Assembly: GCA_963691655.1 (NCBI GenBank)
Contig: OY829326.1
Coordinates: 78,485,235 to 78,549,234 of the forward strand
DNA length: 64,000 nt
Source of the DNA: Toxonevra muliebris
Taxonomy: Eukaryota; Arthropoda; Insecta; Diptera; Pallopteridae
Direction of reading: 5' to 3'
Made by a program: the position numbers and the translations under genes. Positions 35,296-46,432 of the stretch are shown here, piece by piece; positions within the stretch are counted from its first letter, which is position 1; each line of letters starts with the position of its first letter. The notes beneath the pieces were generated by a model. It had not been told where the DNA came from. It was given only the letters and a program-made list of their open reading frames with translations, and ran no database searches.

Positions 35296-38200
35296 TTATT
35301 TTATAATAATTTTTACAATAGATTGACAGTAAAAATTTATACAAATGTATGTGGTTATATAAAGTATTTACATTACAATTTCCTTGTTATATTTTCCCTG
35401 TTTGCTTGTTTCATTTTTACTTTTGAAGTAACCCACAGATTTCAAATCGTACTGGAGCTAATACAATTAGAGTCAGCAGAAGCAAACCAAACTTTTTTAC
35501 TTTTTAAGGAAGACTTGAAGTGTATTGAAAAGAAGCGTGAATTGTTAGAGAAGCCGACATTTTCTATTACTGGCGTTTAACTTCTTTTTTTTTTGCTTTC
35601 AAGGACGTCAAAAAAATTTAAAATTGTTTTGGCTAAAATCGCTCTCCAATATATGTGTAAGGGGATTCTTTGAAATTTACAGCCCTGATACTGCAGTCAT
35701 GCATATTTGAACTTTGAAACTACTTTTATGTTATGTGTAAATTTGTCAAAAACAATCAAATTAATTTTGTTTGAGTTTGAGATAAAAATAAAAAAAAAAT
35801 AAAAAAATAAAATACTTCTCGTCATACTAGCCAGATAAAAAAACTAGCTGTAAGTACCTAGGAATATAAATTTTTTATACAAAATATTTGGTTATTTAAA
35901 AAAAATTGATAAAAAGTTTATTCAACAACAAAACTTTTAGGCATTCAACTTTTTCGGCTTCATAAAACCACGCCCATTAAATTTTTTAGGGTTTTGAGAT
36001 CAGATTTATGCTTTTTACATTAAAATTTATCAATCCCAATTTTTTTTAAGTCAATCAAAAATTTAGGTTAATTCTGGTTCCGGCTACAGGTCTACCGATT
36101 GAGACTCTGATTGAATCTTTGATTTTAGATAAGCAGAATCATGGCAGCCATCAGCCAACTTTTTTTTTGACACAGAAGTCGTTGAACGACAGTCGTTCTG
36201 CAGTTGATGTAACTGTATATTTTGACGTAAATAAATTTTTAAATGATGATTCTTGACATCGTACCGCACCAGTATCGTGGTTCAACCTAGTTTTAAGAGT
36301 CGCTTAATTAAGCCTAATTTTTGTTTGAAAATTACCGGAATTATAGAATAAAAGCTTCCTTAAAAAAAAAAAATTTATAAAGAATTTAAAAAGTTAAATT
36401 TATTTATATTTACCATAATCGGGTCTTTTTTAACATACAAATAGGAAAGCCACATTCGCAATAAATACTACGAATGCAGTATCTGTACCCACCCTCCATA
36501 ATTCTTGGTTGTGCTCAATGCAAGAATCCCAAATAAAATTACCTGCTTCTCATCCTACCATACCACCAAAGAAATAACCAAAAGATTAGAACTTCATTGA
36601 GATTTTATTAACATTTCGTATTAAGGCATTTAACATAATTACCACAAAATTAAAAAAAATTGTGTTAACGAAAATTAGCTTACAGTATTTCAATAAAAAT
36701 ATGACTTAAAAATTAGAGGTAATACAAATTTTCATTTGAATTACAAACATTGTTAATTAAATGTTCATATAGTGAATTTTTCCAATTTTTCAACCAATAA
36801 ATGTTTATAAGAAGTTGAGCAACATTCATAAGTAACCGAACATATGCTTCGACAAAACGAGAGCAAAAACATTAGAGTAAAGAGTAAAAAGCGAACTTTT
36901 TTCTTAATAAAATGACCTGAGAACGAAGGGTCCGCGAACAGTGAGCTTTCTCTCCGAACTCCTAATTAGATGCATTTTGCATATAAACATTTTAACTTAA
37001 TATATATATATACATAACCAAAATTAATGACTTACCTTCTGTCAGGAACATGTTGCAAGGTCTTACAGCTGTTACTATAGAGATTGATTATTAAAATGTG
37101 TAGATGAATTGGATACTTATAGATTTTAATTTATAAAGTTAAATTTCTGTTCTAGGACTTTAGCTACATGTTGGTAAACCTTGTTGCTAAACTTTCACTG
37201 GCAATTTTTTTTTTGTTTTTCTTTTTGTATTAATACACTTTATAATTTTTTAAAACTAACTTTAATTATATGAAGTTTATTCTATTTCAATATTTTCTAT
37301 TTTTTTTAGCTAATTTTTTGTCTTAAATTTAAATAGATTTTTTTTTGTTTTTTTCTAAAACTTTTCTTATAATTTACTAATTAGCTTGCTTTTTTGGTAG
37401 CGTACACATTCTACCCTTATTTTGCCATAGGCATATGAAATTTTTTTTTGCTGGGTGTAACGAGTGACCTGGTTCTAGGTTTACAGCTATACGGCATAGT
37501 GATGAATATTCTTTGGCTGCTTCAATCCAAGAGTCCATGTAATATGTCATATGTCTCAAAGTGGTTTCTGGAATTTGAGTATTGTCCAAAAAACGCGTGC
37601 GTGCTTTAGCCACGAGACTAGGCGTGCACACAGATTTATATTTTGATTTGGTGTTGAGGGTACAATCTTAAGTAATTTGATAATAATTATTCCAAATTAT
37701 TATTGATTGAAATAGATGATAGATCGATGCGATTATATTTAAATAATAAACTTGTATCTAACTGAAGATGGCAGTAAAAACTTTACGTTCTAACTTTTTT
37801 GCTCGCACCGGCACGTCTTCAATCAACCAAGATTCAAAGGAAAAGGAAATTTTGAGTCAGTCAAAATTTTTACCTTACAGAGGGTCTTGACAGTTCGGTC
37901 AATTACTACTTGGCAGCACTTTCATTTTTCTGATTTATTTTCAAGGTTGGAAATTCTGATACTTTTCTATGAATCATTCAGAACAATTTTAATATTTTCA
38001 ACAGACTTTGTTTTTTCTTTTGTTTTTTATTTCTAACTACAATAGTAGCTACAGAGCCTTTATACTTTTGTAGCTAGATTTGAAATAATTTTGAGTTTTC
38101 GGAGCAAAACTTGTCTAGGAAAAAATTCGACTGCTCAGATAAGGTTTTTGTTAACTTTGTCTCCGTAAAACCAGTTGAAATTTTGAAACCTCATTTGGGT

Positions 38201-39133
38201 TTACAAAATAAAAAACGAAATATGGTTTTCTTAAGTTACGTTAAATACATGGGTTTTTTCAACTTAAATGAAATATTTTTTATGATTAATATTTAAATTT
38301 TTAATACTAACTATCCCCTTCCTTTTCCATATTTGCGCTCTTAATAATAATTATTTTTAAAATTTACTGAAAATCACTTTAAGTTTGCTCTGAAAAATTT
38401 TAATCTCAAACGGTTTCACAATTATACAAATAAATAGACTTTGACACGTTGCTGAAAAACAGTAAATTATTTTTTGCGAAGCAAAATGCAGGTTACTTTG
38501 ATTTAAAGTATTCTCTATTAAATCATATCAACAAAAATCTATAGTAGCATATACAGAATTTGAATTTTGACCGACAAAACGGGCAATTGTCCCATAGTGT
38601 ACGGAAGTATCGTTGTAGTTTATGCAATACTCTTGCGAATATCCTTTCGCTACTAATCTGGCTTTTAATTTTTTGGTTGTGTCTGAATAGTATTTCGCTT
38701 TTAGAACTCATTTGCATCAGAGGTGATCTGCCTTTTGGCAAATCTACCAGCTCCCAAGTTGTATTTTTCATCAGAAAGTAATATATGTACAATGTACATC
38801 GTCAGTGGATTTCATCCATCCTCCTAAATCTGGAAATTTTTTTAAATATTCAGTATGGTTACGAAATAATTATTTTCTTTTTTCCTTGTCGAGTCCTTTC
38901 ATATGTATATTTAATATATGCCCACACTTTCTTCGATGATTTCATATTGCTTAAATACCATTCGTATAATGCGTGTATCTAATGCTAAAAAAATTTTGGC
39001 TCTCACGTTCATATCTTTGTCAAGATAATCGGCCTCCGCCTCGTTCTGATGTTCATACCTTGCAAATTGAGCTGAATTTGCTATCTCAGTAATTGCTTCT
39101 ACACACGGCTTCTTTTCTTTACCACGCATTATC

Positions 39134-39195
39134 TTAACCCGGCGTCAATGAACATGGGTGTATTACACCCGAGCTGTTCAGTGATTTTAGGTTAA
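39134..39195. repeat. TTAA-to-TTAA hairpin segment
   Basis: Between TTAA at 39134-39137 and 39192-39195 lie 54 bp made of nested inverted repeats: TGAACA outside, then GGGTGTA-TTACACC inside, then TGTTCA. The left side begins CCCGGCG like the other TTAA elements, with the inner stem starting 18 nt from the TTAA. It may be a solitary element end or a minimal MITE. Confidence 0.5.
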
Positions 39196-39322
39196 CTTTG
39201 TTGATCTCATCTTTTTGTTTAAAAAAAAAACATATTGTGGTTAAGAAGAACAGAATATTTTTATATTATGTTTTTGTTTGCACTTAAAATATGTTTTATA
39301 AAATTAATAAAGAAAACCTTAA

Positions 39323-39970
39323 CCCTCCGATGGGCAATGTGGCCTAGCTAGGCCATTTCAATTTCAAAAATGAATATTTTGTTCCCCCATTTAAATTTTC
39401 GGCAAGCGGTTTGATTATATTATACATCTCAACAAGCTGCGTCTAATGGTGCTATTGCCGATGAGTTTGCGTTTAATTGGTAGAACAAAAAAAATTTGAA
39501 GACCAAAACTTCAAAAACTGTACCATGTGGCCTAGACAGGCCACATCGCATTTTATATAAATTTATATATAAGCACAGAGGACAAAAATATGCAGGAAAA
39601 TTCTTTTTATCTATAGCTGTCACCGATTTTTGTACGAAAATTTGTTTTCTTTTCTCAACGAAAATGTGACAATGTTGTCGTACGTTGGCCAGGTAGAAAA
39701 ATATGTTCTATTGTTGTAAAGTCAATACTATACCCAAGCCACTGAAACCACTGATAAATGTAAGTCGGGTGCTATCTTGGACTACAACGATAATAAAGCA
39801 GGAGTGGACACGATGGACCAAATGGTATCTGGATACAGTTGCATAAGATCAGCGAACCGTTGGCCGTTATTCATGTTTCACAACATTCTGGAAATTAATC
39901 TGATGATGCAAAGGTGCAATGTGCTTGACACACGGTATAGAAAGTAAAACATTCACATGAAACTTCTATA
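39323..39970 (+). pseudogene. piggyBac-type transposase remnant with its left end
   Basis: TTAA at 39319-39322 is followed by CCCTCCGATGGGCAATG and a perfect palindrome TGGCCTAGCTAGGCCA (39340-39355). A related palindrome, ATGTGGCCTAGACAGGCCAC, lies at 39525. Further in, the plus strand encodes SGAILDYNDNKAGVDTMDQM, VSGYSCIRSANRWPLFMFHN and ILEINLMMQ (about 39752-39930), the conserved C-terminal part of the piggyBac transposase catalytic region, with the GVDTMDQ motif holding an expected Asp. Most of the upstream transposase is missing or unreadable, and the right end is not found. Confidence 0.7.
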
Positions 39971-41134
39971 TGGGAGAAAAATAAAGCAGGACCAGTCTTT
40001 AACATAAATTTTCTCTACAACTGCAATAACATATCGTGGGGAAAAAGGATAAAAAAAACAAATAATCTACAAGATCCATCCGCTCCGAAAAACATTTTCG
40101 TACACCGTACATTGCGTTAAACTTTGAATTTTTTTTTTTCAAAAATAATTAACTGTTTTCTACACAATTTTTGCAAAAATCAAAAATATTTTTAAAGTAT
40201 CATAAAGAGGTAAATTTTTCGCTGAGATACATTGATTCTAAAATTGCATTTTTTCCGCTGAAAATTAGGTGCTCCTTTAATTTTTTCCGTGAGTGTATTT
40301 AAATAAGTTATGTCTTATAACTCAAAACCTTAATTTCCCACAATTTTCAAAAAACAAGTTACTTGGTTGTGTTATATCACATAACATAAACTTCAACCCA
40401 CTGTATTTAGGTTTTAAAATTTAGATCAATACTTTCAAATTCGGAGTTAGTTGTTTCTCCAATGGAAAAGCAATGGTGAGACGTTTGGAACTTTCGTAGT
40501 GAATTATGAGTTTTCTCTTCGTCAAAATAATTTTGATTGTTTTTCCACATTAGACGAGATTTAATCGAAATAAAATCTAAAGTAGATGATAAAGCCTCCA
40601 AAGTAATTTTAGAATATTTGCATGACTTACAATCAAGTCTATAACAATATTTTCCAAAGTCCCCTGAAGATAACTCATGAATTAAGAATTATTTTGTAGT
40701 TACATCTAAAGCAGTGGGTTACATGTGATTATAAAATTGGTTTAATGACTGACTCTAGTTTAAAATAAAAATATTGAACCTGATATTAAAAGGATTTGTA
40801 ATTCAGAGAATCAAAAACACCGTAGCCATTAAGAATTTACGTAGTTGAATTATATTTATCTATTTTATTTTACTCTTAACTCTTAAATGTATGTACATTA
40901 AAACAAAACATCCTTATAACTTATAAAAAAAACAATGTTCCTCTGGAATTATTAATTTTGCAAAGTGTTCCTCGATCCATAAAGTTTTGGAACCGCTGTT
41001 TCAGCCTGACAAAGCTTTCCAATTTTTTTAACTGTCGTTAATATTGATATCTATCTTCTCTTTATACTGTTCTACAAGTATTGGGTTAAGATTGGTCCCC
41101 GGTAAAAATATGGTAGATATTTTAAAGTATTTAA

Positions 41135-41432
41135 CCCTGGAAGGACATGCTTCGTCGAATCGGCGACGCATGTTTACGTTTTACAATTTTTCTTTCTAAG
41201 TAACTGCTGATAAACATTTAATTTATGTTTATCATTTAACATTTAATAAATGTTATTAAAAAAAAGGTCTATTGTTGTTTTTCTATATGATAAATTAACT
41301 AAATAATGGGAACCAATCAACTTTCAAAGTTATAGGTCTATAGATCATGTGTATGACTACTTTGAATAATGCCGTCGTCGTTTCGACAAAGAATGACCTT
41401 TACATATAAAAAATATGCATGTACCTCCAGGG
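41135..41432. mobile_element. TTAA-flanked MITE, 298 bp (piggyBac type)
   Basis: The element lies between TTAA at 41131-41134 and 41433-41436. Inverted ends are CCCTGGAAGGACATGC and, from the right, CCCTGGAGGTACATGC (14 of 16 identical). The left end contains a bulged hairpin: ACATGC, CGTCG, loop, CGACG, CATGT. The right end has its own hairpin, TACAT-ATA/TAT-ATGTA. There is no coding sequence. Confidence 0.8.
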
Positions 41433-42344
41433 TTAAGGAGACCCTCAAATTCTGCAATTTATTTTTCTTGCAATTTCAAACGAAATTGATTGGAGGCGAT
41501 GATAAATTTAACTAATATTCTCGCCTTAACATTATGTTAAGAACTTTCAAGTGTCGCCTTTGTGCATGTCAATGTCATAATCAATAAATATGCCATTGCC
41601 TTTTTTTCCATCATGAACTTTTGCTGCCATTATCAGTGTATAAAGTCAATTATTTTTTCTTTAACCTGTTTTCTGCTGTTGTTGCAATGTTGCTATAATA
41701 ACAAGGTGAAATTACTACCTTCCTTGCTGTTTTTATGTGTGGGTGCAAAGTTTTGGGGTAGGCGTAAAGTGCAACCTTTGCACATTTTTTCTACAGTGTC
41801 ACTATGTTATACTTTTATAATTTTTAATTTTGTTTGCAATTTTCTAGTTTGTTTGCTAAGGTGCTTGGTGGACAGCTATATCAAATGTAAATAAAAAAAA
41901 AAAGTTGTATGGTATGTGTTTAGTGCGACTGACTGACTGACTAAACAGAACTGACGAAAAGGTATTTTGGATCATCTTGCATCATTTATTATAATTCGAA
42001 ATTAAATTCTTACCTTTGCAATTATTTATCATTTCTAACTTTAATGCTTCATTCAAAATATGGTAAGTGTTTCGGAAGAAGATTACGGAATTTTTTATAA
42101 AACGGTTCAGAAGCGGTCCATTTTGTTTAAGTATCATCGAGTTCTGCTAATCTCTCTACACCATAACACTACTTCGTTGGCAAAACTGTAGGATCCTAGG
42201 GGAAGGAATTTTGGGAATAATACCTCACCATAATCGATAAAAATCCTAGAAATTTCTGGAACCCCTAGTGATTGGCAGTATGACTTAAACCGAATATAAT
42301 CAGATTCCGTTCAAATCATTCAGCTTTTGATATATTTATTGGAC

Positions 42345-42452
42345 TTTATTATATTTTTAATATTATTGAACGGTTTCCGCCGAACTTTAAAGAAGGTCGA
42401 AGTGTAGGTTCGGTTTCGGCCATAATTGAAATTTCGATCGTACACTATCCCC
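42345..42452 (-). repeat. Diverged copy of the ACTAGTGTCCGA repeat end
   Basis: Read on the minus strand it starts TAGTGTACGATCGAAATTTC and continues with GGCCGAAACCGAACC, resembling the ends at 35159 and 46432. It lies about 145 bp before the last syntrophin exon. Confidence 0.4.
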
Positions 42453-42597
42453 AAGTATTCAGTTCCCCCTATAAAGACTTCAGAATTAATAGTAGTGAAT
42501 TATTTGCTACTATTTCAACAGAATTAAAATTTTCTCTAATTTTGTAAAAAAAAGAAAATATTTTAATACAAATATATCTTAAATTTTTCATTTGCAG

Positions 42598-42681
42598 GAA
42601 CTTGATATGGAATGTTGCCCCAAGCCGGTAGTTTTTGTGGTGCATAATTGTCTCTCAGCCAAGGTGCATTCCATTACTTAA
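42598..42681 (+). CDS. Syn1: Syntrophin last exon: end of the SU domain, with stop
   Basis: The acceptor CATTTGCAG leads into ELDMECCPKPVVFVVHNCLS and AKVHSIT, then TAA at 42679-42681. Syntrophins end in just this way, with the CPKPVVFVLH-type strand a few residues from the C-terminus. The exon is in phase with the preceding exon (phase 0). Confidence 0.95.
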   Translation, partial: ELDMECCPKPVVFVVHNCLSAKVHSIT

Positions 42682-43050
42682 GAAATTCGAAATAATATCA
42701 TATCCAATTAATTCAAATTGTAGTAAAGAAATAACCGGAAAAGAAACAATTTTTGTAATTTCATACCTAAGGTAAACAACAACAAAAAAAATTAAATTAT
42801 TTAGTAAGTATTTAAAATTGTAGCAAAAATGTAGTAAATAATAATAAAAAAATCCGAAAACACACAAATTAAAAGTAAAAAAGAAAGAAAGGCATAAATG
42901 CAAATTGTGCTTCCTTGGTTGATGAATCGTTGAAAATATGAGTGTTTAATGTAAATGCATACATAAATAGTTACTTTGAAAAAAAAAAAATTATATATGT
43001 ATGTACATACGAGTACATGTATGTAATAAAACAAAAATAATTTAAATGCA
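42682..43050 (+). other. Probable syntrophin 3' UTR
   Basis: The sequence after the stop is AT-rich and free of transposon signatures up to an AATAAA at 43025-43030. The long-TIR element begins about 60 bp beyond it. Later AATAAA signals (43678, 44161) could be used by longer transcripts, in which case that element would be part of the mRNA. Confidence 0.55.
43025..43030 (+). promoter_or_regulatory. Candidate poly(A) signal for syntrophin
   Basis: AATAAA occurs 344 bp after the stop codon and before the first downstream transposon. Confidence 0.45.
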
Positions 43051-43109
43051 AAGCGCAAAATTGATCAAAAATATACTTACATGTATGTATGTATATCCCT
43101 TTGTCTGTC

Positions 43110-43650
43110 TAGTGCATCTACATTAAAGTGAATCTCGAAAAAAACGATGTTGTTGTACCCATTTAAAAATGAACCTCGGTTTATTTTATGATGGTTTCCT
43201 CAATATTTTGGCTCTAGCAATTATGGTTCGTGAGCTGGATAATCTTGAAAAAACCTCGAAAAATCTACTTTTAAAGAGGCAACTAAGTTCTCACAAATAA
43301 TAGGTGCTCAAAAATTATTAGGTCCTGCATCAAAATATTGTATTTGAAAAATCTGCTAATAAATTTAATAAAAAAAAATAATTTTAATTTTCATAGAAAT
43401 TATAAGAACAAATTTCCCGGCAAAAAGTTTTTATGCAGAACTCAAGAATTCTTGAGTATTTGTGAGCTATAAAAATATTTCCCTATATAAAGTACGATAT
43501 TTAAAGAAGTTTTTAAAAACGATCCAGCTCACGAACGGTAGTCGCTAGAACCGAAATGTTTTGAGAATCATCATACAATAAACTGAGGGTATAAATATTA
43601 CTAGGGTATAACAAAATCATTATTTTTTTTATGAGTCTCGATGCACTCTA
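43110..43650. mobile_element. Long-TIR MITE, about 540 bp
   Basis: The first about 130 bp and the last about 130 bp are inverted copies of one another: TAGTGCATCTACATTAA, GTTGTACCC, TTTATTTTATGATGGTTTCC, GGCTCTAGC and GTTCGTGAGCTGGAT on the left reappear reversed on the right, with TAGAGTGCATCGAGA and GTTATACCC as the outer counterparts. A TA at both edges suits a Tc1/mariner-type MITE. Its arms would fold into a long imperfect hairpin if transcribed. Confidence 0.75.
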
Positions 43651-45186
43651 ATTACTTCAAAATTTTAATTACTTTCAATAAAACAAAAAATAAAACAAAC
43701 ATATTTATACACACACATTCCAACACTCCAACACACACACATACACATACATATTCTCAAAGGTAAAGAATCAAATTTCAATTTAAAATAAATTTTCGTG
43801 CGTAACTCGTAACTAAAAAAAAAAAAACAAATTGAGTAATTGAGGAAACAAAAACCAAAACAAAAAAATAACAACAACAATTTTATAATTAATATTTAAT
43901 TACATTGCAACATTTGAGGATAATAATTAAATTTAACTTTAACATTTAACTACTAAACTAATATTATTATCACTATTACATAACATATCTGTCAAATGCA
44001 TAAATATAATTAATATTTATAAAATAATTATTAAAATGATATTATAATAATAAAAAAAAAAACAACATAAACATAAAACACAAATCTCTTTATAATGATA
44101 AGTCTAAATATTTATTAATGCAAATGCAATTAAATATAATCTAATTTATTACATCTATGAAATAAAATATTTATAATTAAATTATTTTATATTATATTTC
44201 GTTATTACAACATAAATGTAAGTAGTGTTGAAAATCGTAAAATCATGTGAAATACTCTTAAAAAAAACCAAAACAACAATAAGAAAAATTAAAGATGATT
44301 ATTAAAAATTATTAAAAGAATCCAAAACAAAATCAATGCATTTCGTTTCATTTTCAATTGTAAAAGTTTTGTAAGTAAGTATAAGGCACAACGCTACAGT
44401 TCTTAAACTAAGTTTCTAACATTTCATTTTGTCTTTGTCACGTGAAAATGAATAGCAAAACAAAGGGCATAGCCGGGTTTCCATGTCAGAAATGCCCCCA
44501 AACTGAATCAAGTTTCGCATGGACCCTTTTAAAGCACTGGATTTAAGAATGATTTTTGTAAATTTTCAGACCATTATCTGCAATTTTTAATGAGTAATGA
44601 CGGATTTTGTAAATTTGGTTTTTCGCGTTTTTCAGCTTAACTAGTCATAGGAAAAATCTGAAAAAATTCACAGTGATTTTTTGGTTTGGGAGACACATTT
44701 GGAATTTTTTTGCGGATTTTCCAACGCGAAATTCGCGATGAAAAAAATCTCGAAACTTTTTACATGCGATTTTTTCATACTAAAAATAGCTTCCGAATAC
44801 TCATACTCCAATTTTTTCAGATTTTTGCAAGGTGTGGACGGGGGTCAAAAAATTGACATTCGATATGAAATGCCATAAAGCCATGAAAAAAATCAATTAC
44901 AGCTATTAACTATCAACTATCTGCTATTTTTGGTTTGAAATTTTTTTTCTGCAAAATTTTTTTTTATGAAAATTCAAAAAATTCTTTTTACCACCTTAGT
45001 TGAGTTATGATATATCACATTCATTACGCAGTGCAACAAATTTTCAACTTTTGTCTTATGTGCAAGATTTTTCAACGATGTTATAGTTATTTAGGGTCGC
45101 TAATCACAACAGTTTTTCTCCATCATCTCTAGTTCACCCACATTATGGACCTGAAGTCGGAAAAATGGGGTCTTCAGGGTCAGGGT

Positions 45187-45635
45187 CTTAATATTAGATT
45201 TATGTTCATCAGCTGAAACTATACAAAAATAAGCTTTTCCCGTCGTTTTATGATGACTTTGGTAAGCGTAAGACCCGAAAAACAGACATCTTGGACCTTT
45301 TTTGAGGTTAGGGACAACACGTAACATTTCCAGTGAAAAATAATATTAGATTCATATTCAGCGAAAAAAAATACATGAAAAAGGCTTTATCTATTCTTTT
45401 ATGATGACTTGGGTAAACGTACGCTTGATAAAACTATTCTTTCAAGGTGAAGTGGTAGACTTGTAGCCGCCATATTGGTCCGCCATCATGCAAACTCAAA
45501 AAAGACCTTACTGCATTCGAAACTAGGGATAATAAGCTTTCAGTTGAGCCCAAACATGTCCTAAAATACTTTAACCAATCTAGAACAGTGGGGGCTTGGA
45601 GTCTCCCATTGACAGAGAATGTCCCATACATAATT
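45187..45635. repeat. Dispersed repeat family, copy 2
   Basis: It matches 31127-31550 over its length, with shared words AATATTAGATTTATGTTCAT, CCCGTCGTTTTATGATG, GAGGTTAGGGACAACACGTA and CCGCCATCATGCAAA, in the same orientation. It carries an extra TTTTATGATGACTTGGGTAA unit compared with copy 1. Confidence 0.75.
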
Positions 45636-46329
45636 TAATAAACAAAAAAAAAACATTAAGCTTAAGGCCTTATTGTCATAGCTTCTGTACATTTTATTTA
45701 GCTTGTAATATACATTATTATTAGTTAAATTTTTTAAATAAATAAGTAAAATGACGGAATATTTTAATGCAAAAAAATTTAAAATGATTCTTGAGATGGT
45801 AATGACTATATGATAAAAATAATTTTCAGAAAAAATTGCAAAAATGCATTACCAGTCCAGAAATTAAAATTTTTTTTTCTGGATTTTCTTATAGCTATAA
45901 TTATCAGGAAACACTGTGCCAAACGATTTTTTAATATTTATATCATTCCCTTTTCGTATTTTTAGCGAACAGTTGACTGCAGTAGTGCCTCTTTATATAT
46001 TCATAACTTTAAAGTTTATACGAGTTTTTCTCGAAATGACTTTTTTTGACACCTTATCAAGGTTACTCTAAATCTATTCATCCCAATCAGCTCAAATTTA
46101 GACAGAATGTGCACAGCCCAATTCCTCTATTGGCTAAACCACAACCAGATTTTTGGGGTCTATTTTTGAAGCCATTTTATGACCATTTTAATCCCAAAAA
46201 ACAGTTCAATTTCAGGCTTTTTTAAACTGCCGCAAGCTTTATATTTGGACTACCTATTATTTATGTTTTTCTGTTTATAATTGAAAATAGGTAGAAAAAA
46301 TGTATTTTCATATTTTTGTTTTTTTATAT

Positions 46330-46432
46330 TTTAAAAATCCATTGGTCTTCGACTTCGGTCGAAGGTTAGAGGAATGACCAAAGTTCAGCTTTGACCGAAA
46401 AGTCACCTTCGATCGGACACTAGTCTACAGCA
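46330..46432 (-). repeat. Inverted copy of the ACTAGTGTCCGA repeat end
   Basis: The plus strand ends CACCTTCGATCGGACACTAGT at 46412-46432, the reverse complement of the start at 35159. It is preceded by GACTTCGGTCGAAGG-type repeats. Confidence 0.5.

Larger units (their letters stand above)
33998..42597 (+). other. Last syntrophin intron (8.6 kb)
   Basis: It contains a copia RT remnant, a piggyBac remnant and TTAA elements, listed separately, and ends at the acceptor CATTTGCAG. Unassigned parts (33998-34499, 35300-39133, 39971-41134, 41437-42344) are AT-rich. One minus-strand frame at 37377-37631 has less biased composition (TRFLDNTQIPETTLRHMTYY and EPGHSLHPAKKNFICLWQNK) but no recognisable family. 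I do not call it a gene. Confidence 0.65.

Noticed and set aside
35159..46432. A single 11-kb element bounded by the two inverted ACTAGTGTCCGA ends
   Set aside because: Flanking bases show no duplication and the interval includes a conserved syntrophin exon; two separate copies are more likely.
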